Source of the DNA: Phenylobacterium sp. NIBR 498073
GTDB taxonomy: Bacteria; Pseudomonadota; Alphaproteobacteria; Caulobacterales; Caulobacteraceae
DNA: 64,000 nucleotides
NCBI RefSeq assembly: GCF_027286305.1
Contig: NZ_CP114599.1
Location: forward strand, 1,736,001-1,800,000
Reading direction: 5' to 3'
Positions 9,180-17,578 of the stretch are shown piece after piece (positions within the stretch are counted from its first letter, which is position 1; every line of letters begins with the position of its first letter). The translations under genes and the position numbers were made by a program. The notes beneath the pieces were generated by a model that was given only the letters and a program-made list of their open reading frames with translations, searched no databases and had not been told where the DNA came from.

Positions 9180-9878
9180 ATGACCGGACGCGTCTATGCA
9201 ATCACGGGCGCGTTCGGCGTGCTGGGCTCGGCCGTGGCGCGCGCCGCCGCGGCCAAGGGCGCTCGCGTCGCCCTGATCGACTATGCGAAGATCCCGCCCG
9301 AGGGCCTGGGGGACGACTGCGGTCCCGACGGCATGATCCTGGGCGGGGTCGACCTGACCGACGCCGTGGCGGCCGGCGTGGCGATCGACGCCGTCGCCCA
9401 CCACTTCGGACGGCTGGACGCCCTGATCAACGTCGCCGGCGGCTTCCGCTGGGAGACGCTGGAAGCTGGGTCCTGGGAGACCTGGCACCAGCTGTTCCGG
9501 ATGAACGTGCTGACCGCGACCAACGCGAGCCGCTCGGCTATCCCGCACCTGAAGCGCAGCAGCAGCGGCCGGATCGTCAATGTCGGCGCCAACGGGGCGG
9601 TGAAGGCCTCGATGGGCATGGGCGCCTACGCCGCCTCCAAGGCCGGGGTGCACAAACTGACCGAGGCCCTGGCCGAGGAGCTGAAAGCCGACGGGGTGAC
9701 CGTCAACGCGGTGCTGCCCTCGATCATCGACACCCCGACCAACCGGGCCGACATGCCGAGCGCCGACTTCAGCACTTGGGTCGCGCCGGCCGACCTGGCC
9801 GCGGCGATCCTGTTCCTGGCGTCGGAGGAGGCGCGGGCGGTGACCGGCGCGCTGCTGCCGGTGACCGGGCGGGTCTAG
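9180..9878 (+). CDS. Short-chain dehydrogenase/reductase
   Basis: A 232-residue classical SDR with cofactor motif TGAFGVLG, the NVAGG segment, the catalytic YAASK (Tyr/Lys) and PSIIDTP after the catalytic region. AGGAG precedes the ATG. Placement after the thiolase suggests a hydroxyacyl or alcohol substrate. It converges on the sorbosone dehydrogenase-like gene with 9 bp between the stops. Confidence 0.88.
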   Translation: MTGRVYAITGAFGVLGSAVARAAAAKGARVALIDYAKIPPEGLGDDCGPDGMILGGVDLTDAVAAGVAIDAVAHHFGRLDALINVAGGFRWETLEAGSWETWHQLFRMNVLTATNASRSAIPHLKRSSSGRIVNVGANGAVKASMGMGAYAASKAGVHKLTEALAEELKADGVTVNAVLPSIIDTPTNRADMPSADFSTWVAPADLAAAILFLASEEARAVTGALLPVTGRV

Positions 9879-9887
9879 ACCAAGGCT

Positions 9888-11213
9888 CTATCTGGCGGCG
9901 CCGGCGGGGGCGACCCGCCAGACCGCCTTGCCGACGTCGTCGGCGACCAGCAGGGCCCCGGTCTTGTCGACGGCGACGCCGACGGGGCGGCCCTGCGCCT
10001 GGTCCTTGGCGTCGAGGAAGCCGGTCAGGAATGCCTCCGGCGGGCCGCTCGGTTTGCCGCCCGCGAACGGCACGAAGACCACCCGATAGCCGCTAACCGG
10101 CTTGCGGTTCCAGGAGCCGTGCTGACCGATGAACGCCCCGCCCTTGTAGCGGGCCGGGAAGGCGTCGGCGGTGTAGAAGGCTAGGCCCAGCGAGGCGGTG
10201 TGCGAGCCCAGCGCATAGTCGGGGACGATGGCCTTGGCGACCAGATCGGGGCGCTGGGGCTTTACCCGCGCATCGACGTGCTGGCCGAAGTAGCTGTAGG
10301 GCCAGCCGTAGAAGCCGCCGTCCTGCAGGCTGGTCATGTAGTCCGGGACCAGATCGTCGCCGAGCATGTCGCGCTCGTTGACCGCGGTCCACGGGACGCC
10401 GGTGGTCGGTTCGAAGTCCAGGCCGTTGGGATTGCGGAGGCCCGAGGCGAACACCCGCGCAGGTCCAGCGGGCAGGGGGTAGACGATGACGGCGGCGCGA
10501 TTGGTTTCGTTCTCCATGCCGTTCTCGCCGATGTTCGAGTTCGAACCGACGGTGGCGTAGAGCTTCGTGCCGTCCGGGCTGGCGACGACGTTCTTGGTCC
10601 AGTGATGGTTGATCGGCCCGCCCGGCAGGTCGAAGACCTTCTCGCCGACCCCGATGATCTGGGTTTGACCGTCCGCATAGGGGAAGGCGACGACGGCGTC
10701 GTCGTTGGCGACGTAGAGCTTGCCGCCGGTCAGGGTCATGCCGAACGGCCGCTTCAGCCCCTCGGCGAAAGTGGTGCGCACCTCGGCCATCCCATCGCCG
10801 TCGCCGTCGCGCAGAAGGGTGATGCGGTTGGGGCTGGCCATGGTGGCGCCGGCCTTGTCCTGAAGGCGGTTGGCGATCATGGCGGTGATCCCCTTGGCCT
10901 TCGACGGCTCTGACGACGCCTCCGAGACCAGCACGTCGCCATTGGGCAGCACCAGCAGCCAGCGCGGGTGGGCGAGGTCGCCCGCGTAGCGGGTCACGGT
11001 GAAGCCGGCAGGGGCGACCGGCGCGGCGCCGGCCGGCCAGCCGACCGCCTGGCGGGCGTTCAGGGTCGGGATCAGGCTGGACTTGGGCGGCGGCAGCTGC
11101 GGGGAGGCGCCGAAGCCGGCGAACGGGTCCGTCGAGCCCTGGCCGCAGGCGGCGAGGGCCAGGGCGACCAGCGGCGCGGCCACGCGGGTCGGGACGGACG
11201 TGAAAGGGATCAT
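9888..11213 (-). CDS. Sorbosone dehydrogenase family (GSDH) lipoprotein
   Basis: A 441-residue predicted periplasmic lipoprotein: the N-terminus carries the lipobox LAAC, then a six-bladed GSDH propeller. Recognisable segments are VSEASSEPS, RPFGMTLTGG, GLRNPNGLDFEP, VNERDMLGDD and GPINHHWTKN. Relatives are PQQ- or aldose-type sugar dehydrogenases (glucose/sorbosone dehydrogenase). It is divergent from a carboxylesterase gene across a 150-bp region that holds a perfect LacI-type operator at 11289, which places it in the glucoside regulon. Confidence 0.87.
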   Translation of the reverse strand: MIPFTSVPTRVAAPLVALALAACGQGSTDPFAGFGASPQLPPPKSSLIPTLNARQAVGWPAGAAPVAPAGFTVTRYAGDLAHPRWLLVLPNGDVLVSEASSEPSKAKGITAMIANRLQDKAGATMASPNRITLLRDGDGDGMAEVRTTFAEGLKRPFGMTLTGGKLYVANDDAVVAFPYADGQTQIIGVGEKVFDLPGGPINHHWTKNVVASPDGTKLYATVGSNSNIGENGMENETNRAAVIVYPLPAGPARVFASGLRNPNGLDFEPTTGVPWTAVNERDMLGDDLVPDYMTSLQDGGFYGWPYSYFGQHVDARVKPQRPDLVAKAIVPDYALGSHTASLGLAFYTADAFPARYKGGAFIGQHGSWNRKPVSGYRVVFVPFAGGKPSGPPEAFLTGFLDAKDQAQGRPVGVAVDKTGALLVADDVGKAVWRVAPAGAAR

Positions 11214-11288
11214 GACGCAGGCCTTTGAATGAACGAGGATATTTGACCATCTGTCGGCGACTCGCGCCAGGGGCGGGGCGACAGGCGT

Positions 11289-11302
11289 TGACAACGTTAT
11301 CA
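11289..11302. promoter_or_regulatory. LacI-family operator TGACAACGTTATCA
   Basis: A 14-bp site centred on AACGTT, identical to the copy at 21566. It lies between the divergent GSDH and carboxylesterase genes (76 and 62 bp from their starts) and can control both. Central CpG palindromes of this type are typical of LacI-family operators. Confidence 0.8.
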
Positions 11303-11363
11303 GGCGTGGCCAACCATGCGGCGAACAAGGACGCGGCCACGAAGGCGGCGAGGGGAGGACGAC

Positions 11364-12947
11364 ATGATCGGCAAGGCGGGCCTGCTGGGCGCGGCCATGG
11401 CGCTGGGACTGGCCGGCGCGGCCCAGGCGCAGGGCGGCGAGGTGGTGAAGGTCGAGAGCGGCCAGCTGCAGGGCGTGGTGCAGGACGGAGTGCTCGCGTT
11501 CAAGGGCGTGCCGTTCGCGGCCCCGCCCGTGGGCGACCTGCGCTGGCGTCCGCCGCAGCCGGCGGCGAAGTGGAGCGGGATCCGTTCGGCCGCCGCCTAT
11601 GGCCACGACTGCGCCCAGAAGCCGTTCCCGAGCGACGCTGCGCCCCTGGGAACCGAACCGGCCGAGGATTGCCTGGTGCTGAACGTCTGGCGTCCGGCCG
11701 GGGCGCCGGCGAACGCCAAGCTGCCGGTGATGGTCTGGATCTATGGCGGCGGCTTCGTAAACGGCGGCTCCTCGCCGGAGGTCTATTCGGGCCACCAGTT
11801 CGCCAAGCAGGGTGTGGTGGTCGTCAGCTTCAACTACCGCGTCGGCCGTTTCGGGTTCTTCGCCCATCCGGCTCTGACCAAGGAAAACCCGGGCGGTCCG
11901 CTCGGCAACTACGGCTTCATGGACCAGATCGCCGCCCTGAAGTGGGTGCAGCGGAACATCGCGGCCTTTGGCGGCGACGCGGGCAACGTGACCATCTTCG
12001 GGGAGTCGGCGGGCGGCTTCTCGATCCACACCCTGATGACCACGCCGGCGGCGAAGGGACTGTTCCACAAGGCCATCGTCGAGTCCGGCGGCGGCCGCGG
12101 CAACATCAATCCCGGACGCCGGGTCAGCGGCCAGGCGCCCGGCGGCCCCCCCTCGGGCGAGCAGGTCGGCCTGGCGTTTGCGAAGAGCGTCGGGGTCGAG
12201 GGCGAGGACGCCGCGGCCCTGGCGGCGCTGCGCCAGCTGCCGGCCGACAAGGTCGTGGCGGGGCTGAACATGATGACCATGTTCACCCCGACCTATGCCG
12301 GTCCGATGGTCGACGGGCAGATCGTGGTCGACGAGCCGGGCAAGATCTATGCGGCCGGCGGCGGGGCGAACGTGCCGCTGATCGTCGGGGCCAACAGCAT
12401 GGACATCGGCTTCTCGATGGCCAAGTCGATGGACGAGGTGTTCGCGCCGTTCGGGGCCGAGCGCCGTACGGCGGCTGAGGCCGCGTTCGATCCCGACAAG
12501 AGCGGCGACGTGCGCAAGGTCGGAACCCTGGTCGCCAGCGACACCATGATGGTGGAGCCCGCGCGGTTCGTGGCCAAGGCCTGGGCCAAGGCCGGACGCC
12601 CGGTCTATGCCTACCGCTTCAGCTATGTGGCCGACTCCATGCGCAAGGAGTGGCCCGGCGCGCCGCACGCCACCGAGATCCCCTATGTGTTCGACACCGT
12701 GAAGGCCAAGTACGGCGAGGCGCTGAGCGGCTCGGACGCGGCGATGGCGCAGCTGACCAGCGCCTACTGGGTGGCCTTCGCCAAGAGCGGCGATCCGAAC
12801 GGAGCTGGGCGGCCGAACTGGCCGCGCTATGAGGCCAAGGGCGACCAGATCCTCGATTTCGCCAATGACGGGGCCAAGGCGGGACCCGATCCCTGGAAGG
12901 CGCGGCTGGATCTGGTCGAGCAGGCCGCGGACGCGGGGAAGCCGTAG
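11364..12947 (+). CDS. Type B carboxylesterase, exported
   Basis: A 527-residue alpha/beta hydrolase with a signal peptide (cleavage near AAQAQ). The nucleophile S215 is in FGESAGG, the oxyanion loop is YGGGFVNGG and the catalytic His is in APHATEIPY. It hydrolyses carboxylic esters in the periplasm or at the surface. The start has AGGGGAGGA upstream. The operator at 11289 and the neighbouring beta-glucosidase, sugar transporter and LacI genes suggest removal of acyl or aroyl groups from esterified glucosides; that role is inferred. Confidence 0.92.
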   Translation: MIGKAGLLGAAMALGLAGAAQAQGGEVVKVESGQLQGVVQDGVLAFKGVPFAAPPVGDLRWRPPQPAAKWSGIRSAAAYGHDCAQKPFPSDAAPLGTEPAEDCLVLNVWRPAGAPANAKLPVMVWIYGGGFVNGGSSPEVYSGHQFAKQGVVVVSFNYRVGRFGFFAHPALTKENPGGPLGNYGFMDQIAALKWVQRNIAAFGGDAGNVTIFGESAGGFSIHTLMTTPAAKGLFHKAIVESGGGRGNINPGRRVSGQAPGGPPSGEQVGLAFAKSVGVEGEDAAALAALRQLPADKVVAGLNMMTMFTPTYAGPMVDGQIVVDEPGKIYAAGGGANVPLIVGANSMDIGFSMAKSMDEVFAPFGAERRTAAEAAFDPDKSGDVRKVGTLVASDTMMVEPARFVAKAWAKAGRPVYAYRFSYVADSMRKEWPGAPHATEIPYVFDTVKAKYGEALSGSDAAMAQLTSAYWVAFAKSGDPNGAGRPNWPRYEAKGDQILDFANDGAKAGPDPWKARLDLVEQAADAGKP

Positions 12948-13002
12948 GGCGTTCCCCGGCGAGAATCCGCGCTATATCTGCGGGGATGAAGGACGCCGCA
13001 GC

Positions 13003-14022
13003 GTGACGACGATCAAGGACGTGGCTGCGCGCGCGGGACTGTCGGTGATGACCGTCTCGCGCGTGCTCAATGGCGAGCGTCACGTCAGCGCCCAGGCGCG
13101 CGAGAAAGTGCAGGCGGCGATCGAGGCGCTGGGCTACCGGCGCAACGTCTTCGCACGCGGCCTGCCCGGCGCGCGCTCGTTCCTGATCTGCATGCTGATC
13201 CCGGAGTCCATCCCGGACTACGTCGCCGAGTTCCAGCAGGGGGCGGTCGAGAAGTGCCGGTCGGCCGGCTACCACCTGGTGGTCCAGCCGTTCGACAGCC
13301 GAACGGGCATGGCGGCGCAGGCGGTGGCGGCTGCGGTCGCCTCGCTGCGGCCCGACGGTTTCCTGCTGTTGCCGCCGGTCAGCGACGATCTTGCGGCGCT
13401 CGACATGCTCGACAGGGCCGGCGTGCCCTATGGCCGCCTGGCGCCCAGCGTGGCGCCGGAGCGCGGCGCATGCGTGGCGATCGACGAGGTCGAGGCCGCG
13501 CGGGCGATGACCGCCGCCCTGCTGGACCTGGGCCATCGCCGCATCGGCTTCATCGGCGGCCCGCCCAATCATGGCGCCTCGGCCTGGAGACTGGAGGGCT
13601 ATCGCCGGGCGATGGCCGAGCGGGGCCTGACGCCCGAGCCGGGCCTGGTCCAGGACGGCGATTTCATGTTCGAAGGCGGGGAGGCGGCGGGGGCTCGGTT
13701 GCTGGACCTGACGCCGCCGCCCAGCGCGATCTTCGCGGGCAACGACGACATGGCGCTGGGCGTGATGGCCGTGGCCCAGCGTCGGGGCGTGTCGCTGCCG
13801 CGGGACCTGTCGGTCGTGGGCTTCGACGGCGGTGAGAGCGCCGACCTGGTCTGGCCGCAGCTGACCACGGTGCGCCAGCCGGTGCGGGAGATGGCGGCGA
13901 CGGCCGCGGAGGCGGTGATCGCCATGGTCGAAGCCGGCGAGCGGGGCGCCAGTTCGCAGAGGCTGGACTTCACCCTGCTGATGCGCGCCTCCAGCGCTCC
14001 GCCGACTGAGGCGAGCGCCTAG
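13003..14022 (+). CDS. LacI family transcriptional regulator
   Basis: A 339-residue repressor. The N-terminal helix-turn-helix is TTIKDVAARAGLSVMTVSRV followed by the hinge helix region ending FARGLPGARS, and then a periplasmic-binding-like sensor domain (FAGNDDMALGVMA, DLSVVGFDGGE, LTTVRQP). I choose the GTG at 13003 because homologues begin at this point. Its stop codon shares the bases CTAG with the stop of the opposing LacI gene. It resembles that gene in both domains and is a candidate for the TGACAACGTTATCA operators. Effector unknown, probably a sugar or glucoside. Confidence 0.93.
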   Translation: MTTIKDVAARAGLSVMTVSRVLNGERHVSAQAREKVQAAIEALGYRRNVFARGLPGARSFLICMLIPESIPDYVAEFQQGAVEKCRSAGYHLVVQPFDSRTGMAAQAVAAAVASLRPDGFLLLPPVSDDLAALDMLDRAGVPYGRLAPSVAPERGACVAIDEVEAARAMTAALLDLGHRRIGFIGGPPNHGASAWRLEGYRRAMAERGLTPEPGLVQDGDFMFEGGEAAGARLLDLTPPPSAIFAGNDDMALGVMAVAQRRGVSLPRDLSVVGFDGGESADLVWPQLTTVRQPVREMAATAAEAVIAMVEAGERGASSQRLDFTLLMRASSAPPTEASA

Positions 14023-15119
14023 GAAGAGGGAGCGCGGCCGCCCGGCGCGGCCGTGGAGCCGCGGACGCGGATTTCGAAAGGCAGCTGCCGCGCCGGATCT
14101 GCCAGCTCCTCGCCGTCGGCCAGGGTGATCAGCATGTCGGCGGCGGCCTCGCACATGACGTCGACCGGCTGGCGGACCGTGGTCAGCGGGGGTGAGGAGA
14201 GGCGCGCGATCCGGGTGTCGTCGAAGCCGGCGATGGAAATGTCGCCTGGGGCCGAGAGGCCGAGCTCACGGGCCGCGGCCAGCACGCCCAGGGCCGTCTT
14301 GTCGTTGGCGGCGAACACGGCGGTCGGGCGCCCGGAGCCGGCGAGCAGGGCGTGCCCGGCCGACACGCCGCTCTCGAACGTGAAATAGCCCTGCACCTTG
14401 CGTGCGGCCGCAACCGGGAGTCCGGCGCCGGCCATCGCCCGCTCGAACCCCTCCAGGCGCAGGTGCGCGGCGCCGTGGTCGGGATGGCCCAGCACGAAGC
14501 CGATCTCGCGGTGGCCCAGGCCGATCAGGTGCTGGGTCAGGGCGAAGGCGGCCGCCTCGTCGTCGATGAACACGCAGGGGCCTTGGTCGCGATCGGCGGT
14601 GGGGGCGATCCGCACGTGGGCGACGCCCAGCCGTTCGAGCACCGCCAGCGCCGCCGGGTCGTCCGAGATCGGCGGGGTGGCGATCACCCCGTCAAGGCGC
14701 AAGCTGGAGATGATCTGTTCGATCTGCCGGGCGACGTCGCCGCGCGAGTCGATCGGCTCGACCGCCAGATGGTAGCCGGCCTCGCGGCAGCGGAGCAGGG
14801 CGCCGATCTCAGCCTCGGTGACGTAGCTGTAGTTGGGATTGTCGTAGAGGAAGCCGATCAGCCGCGAACGGCCGCCGATCAGGCCGCGGGCGGCGATGTT
14901 GGGCTGGTAGTCGAGCGCCGCGGCCGCCGCCAGCACGCGCTCGCGCACCTCCTGGCGGACATGGGGCTCGCCGTTGAGCACCCGCGAGACGGTCTTGAAG
15001 GACACCTCGGCCCTGGAGGCGACGTCTTTGATCGTCGGTTGCCGGGACAAGCCAATCTCCACCCGCGCGGAGAGGAAGCTCTCGCGTGCTTTGCGCGCGG
15101 CGGCAAGTGCCGGCCGCAT
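14019..15119 (-). CDS. LacI family transcriptional regulator
   Basis: A 366-residue repressor with the helix-turn-helix PTIKDVASRAEVSFKTVSRV and a LacI sensor domain (FAANDKTALGVLA, ISIAGFDDTRIA, LTTVRQPVDVM). About 25 residues precede the usual start; the GTG at 15062 is an alternative. It is divergent from the first of two TonB receptor genes, and the two operators at 15176 and 15199 lie in between. This arrangement argues that it is the local regulator of the receptors and represses itself. Confidence 0.92.
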   Translation of the reverse strand: MRPALAAARKARESFLSARVEIGLSRQPTIKDVASRAEVSFKTVSRVLNGEPHVRQEVRERVLAAAAALDYQPNIAARGLIGGRSRLIGFLYDNPNYSYVTEAEIGALLRCREAGYHLAVEPIDSRGDVARQIEQIISSLRLDGVIATPPISDDPAALAVLERLGVAHVRIAPTADRDQGPCVFIDDEAAAFALTQHLIGLGHREIGFVLGHPDHGAAHLRLEGFERAMAGAGLPVAAARKVQGYFTFESGVSAGHALLAGSGRPTAVFAANDKTALGVLAAARELGLSAPGDISIAGFDDTRIARLSSPPLTTVRQPVDVMCEAAADMLITLADGEELADPARQLPFEIRVRGSTAAPGGRAPSS

Positions 15120-15175
15120 GAACCCTTGCCAGCGGCTGCAATGCCCGGTTGTCAGGCGCTTCGTCCGATGGTTGT

Positions 15176-15189
15176 CGGTAACGTTGTCA
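15176..15189. promoter_or_regulatory. LacI-family operator, distal copy
   Basis: Reverse strand reads TGACAACGTTACCG, 12 of 14 bases matching the consensus. Its centre is 23 bp from that of the next site, about two helical turns, which would suit cooperative binding. Confidence 0.7.
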
Positions 15190-15198
15190 GATTCGATT

Positions 15199-15212
15199 TG
15201 ACAACGTTATCT
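15199..15212. promoter_or_regulatory. LacI-family operator, proximal copy
   Basis: Reads TGACAACGTTATCT, 13 of 14 bases matching the consensus. It is 93 bp upstream of the TonB receptor start and 80 bp from the divergent LacI start. Confidence 0.78.
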
Positions 15213-15304
15213 GAACGCGCACACCTTCACCTTGCCCGCGTCGCATCGCCGTCACGGGACATCAGGATGGCCGGACTTCGATACCGGCCACGGAGGGGGA
15301 AACG

Positions 15305-17509
15305 ATGAAGACCAGGACGCTTCTGGCCGTGAGCGCGGCTGTCCAGGCGCTGCTGATCGCGGGCGCTGCGCATGCACAATCGAATGTCGAGATCGAAGAG
15401 GTGGTGGTCACCGCCGAGCGCCGCGAGGAGACCGCGCAGCGGACGCCGCTGGCGATCACCGCGCTGTCGGCCGATCAGCTGACCAAGCAGGGCGTGCGGA
15501 CGGTCACCGACCTGACCAACATCGTTCCCGGCGTCCAGATCGGGTCGACCGGCGGCTCGGTCGAGATCGCGGTGCGCGGCATCGGCAGCACCAACAACAC
15601 CGAGGTCGGCGATCCGGCCGTGGCGTTCAACATCGACGGCGTCTACATGGCGCGGCCGCGGTCGGCGGCGGGGCTGTTCTTCGACCTCGACCGGACTGAG
15701 GTGCTGCGCGGGCCGCAAGGCACGCTGTACGGCCGCAACGCCACCGCCGGCAGCATCAACGTCATCACCAAGAAGCCGACCGCCGAGTACGAGGCCGAGG
15801 GCCAGCTCGAGCTCGGCAACTTCTCGCTCGTGCGGGCCAGCGGGGCGGTGAACCTGCCGTTCTCGGAACAGGTCGCCGTGCGCGCGGCGTTCCAGTCCTC
15901 GAAGCGCGACGGCTACACCTCGAACGCGCCGAGCGGCGAATACAACGACGAAGACGCCACCGCCGTGCGCCTGCACGTGCTGCTGCGGCCGACCGAGGAC
16001 ATCTCGCTGCTGATCAGCGGCGACTACTTCCGCAACGACTATGCCGGCACCGCCAACGCGCCGCTCGGCCAGTACGCCGGGCCCGGCGATCCCTACACCT
16101 ATCCGATCTCGGTTCCCGGCAGCAGCAACCAGCAGAACTACGGCGTCACGCTGCAGGCGGACTGGAACCTGCCCTTCGCGACCCTGACCTATCTGGGCGC
16201 GGTCCGGAACGACATCGTCCACACCCTGGCCGGCTCGGGCCGCAACTATCCGTACGGGACGCCGCGTCCGGCCAACCGTTGCGAGCCGAGCCTCAACCTC
16301 GGCTGCAACACGATCTACTTCGACTCCAAGGAACGCCAGGAAACCCACGAGCTGCGGCTGGGCAGCTCCGAAGGCGCCTTCAAATGGGTCGCCGGCCTCT
16401 ACTACTTCGAGGAGCGGAACAACGTCTTCGCCAACGTCTTCCCGGCGGTGGCGTTCATCCAGCCGAACACCTACGCCGACTCCAAGGCCGCGTTCTTCCA
16501 GGGCACCTACAGCTTCACCGATCGGCTGCGGGGCACCGCCGGCCTGCGCTATACTCGCGACCACAAGGGACGCACCGGCGGGACCTATGTCGCGCTCGAC
16601 AACAGCGGCGGGTGCATGCTGCCCGGCGGGATGGAGCGGCCGTTCCTCGGCGCTGCGCCGCGCGGGTGCCTGCTCTACGGCAACGTCGCCGACTTCAGCT
16701 GGGAATCCACCGACTACAAGCTGGGCGTCGAGTTCGACCTGACCCCGACCTCGCTGATCTTCGCCTCGACCTCGACCGGCTACAAGGCCGGCGGCTACGG
16801 CGACGGGCTGCCGCCGCTGAACAACAAGTACGAGCCCGAGCAGCTGACCGCCTACGAGGTCGGCGCCAAGAACCGGTTCCTCGACAACCGCGCCCAGCTC
16901 AACGTCTCGGCCTTCTATTACGACTACCAGGACTTCCAGGTGACCGGGACCGGCGTCGTCGCCGGCCAGCCTTCGGCGGTGACCGTCAACGCCCCGAAGG
17001 CGACGCTCTACGGGGCCGAGCTGGAAGGCACCTTCCTGATCACCCGGAATGACAGGATCGACGCCTCGCTCGCCTATCTGCACGCCGAGTACGAGGACTT
17101 CACCCTCGTTAACGGCGACGCCTTCTCGCCGGGCTTTGCCGACTATTCGGGCCTGACGCTCGCCAAGTCGCCGGAGTGGACGTTCAACCTCGGCTATCAG
17201 CACAGCTGGGACTTCGCCAACGACGGGCGGCTGACCGTCCGGGTGCAGACGCACTACGAGAGCAGCAAGAACCTCGACTACCACAACTTCGCGGTCACCG
17301 ATCAGGACGCCTACACCAAGACGGACCTGATGGTGACCTACGATGCGCCCGGCGGCGCCTGGAGCTTGATGGCCTACGGCCGCAACCTCGAGGACGAAGC
17401 GGTCCTGGTCCAGGCCGCACCCGACGCCCAGAACGCCAATCGCCTCGGCGGCTCGGGCGCCTACGCCCCGCCGCGTCTCTACGGCGTGCAGCTGACGGCC
17501 AGGTTCTAG
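15305..17509 (+). CDS. TonB-dependent receptor (glucoside locus, first)
   Basis: A 734-residue outer-membrane receptor. The signal peptide ends at AAHAQS, the TonB box is IEEVVVTAERRE, the plug carries VLRGPQGTLYGRNATAGSIN and the barrel has STGYKAGGYGDG; it ends in LTARF with the expected terminal phenylalanine. The start has GGAGGGGGAAA upstream. Two LacI-type operators precede it. Together with the following receptor, beta-glucosidase and sugar importer it is likely to take up a glucoside or oligosaccharide, an inference from context. Confidence 0.95.
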   Translation: MKTRTLLAVSAAVQALLIAGAAHAQSNVEIEEVVVTAERREETAQRTPLAITALSADQLTKQGVRTVTDLTNIVPGVQIGSTGGSVEIAVRGIGSTNNTEVGDPAVAFNIDGVYMARPRSAAGLFFDLDRTEVLRGPQGTLYGRNATAGSINVITKKPTAEYEAEGQLELGNFSLVRASGAVNLPFSEQVAVRAAFQSSKRDGYTSNAPSGEYNDEDATAVRLHVLLRPTEDISLLISGDYFRNDYAGTANAPLGQYAGPGDPYTYPISVPGSSNQQNYGVTLQADWNLPFATLTYLGAVRNDIVHTLAGSGRNYPYGTPRPANRCEPSLNLGCNTIYFDSKERQETHELRLGSSEGAFKWVAGLYYFEERNNVFANVFPAVAFIQPNTYADSKAAFFQGTYSFTDRLRGTAGLRYTRDHKGRTGGTYVALDNSGGCMLPGGMERPFLGAAPRGCLLYGNVADFSWESTDYKLGVEFDLTPTSLIFASTSTGYKAGGYGDGLPPLNNKYEPEQLTAYEVGAKNRFLDNRAQLNVSAFYYDYQDFQVTGTGVVAGQPSAVTVNAPKATLYGAELEGTFLITRNDRIDASLAYLHAEYEDFTLVNGDAFSPGFADYSGLTLAKSPEWTFNLGYQHSWDFANDGRLTVRVQTHYESSKNLDYHNFAVTDQDAYTKTDLMVTYDAPGGAWSLMAYGRNLEDEAVLVQAAPDAQNANRLGGSGAYAPPRLYGVQLTARF

Positions 17510-17578
17510 GCCCCGCCACCTCAAGGAAACAGACGGCCGGGGCCATGAAGCTTCGGCCGCACATCAGGGAAAACGAAA

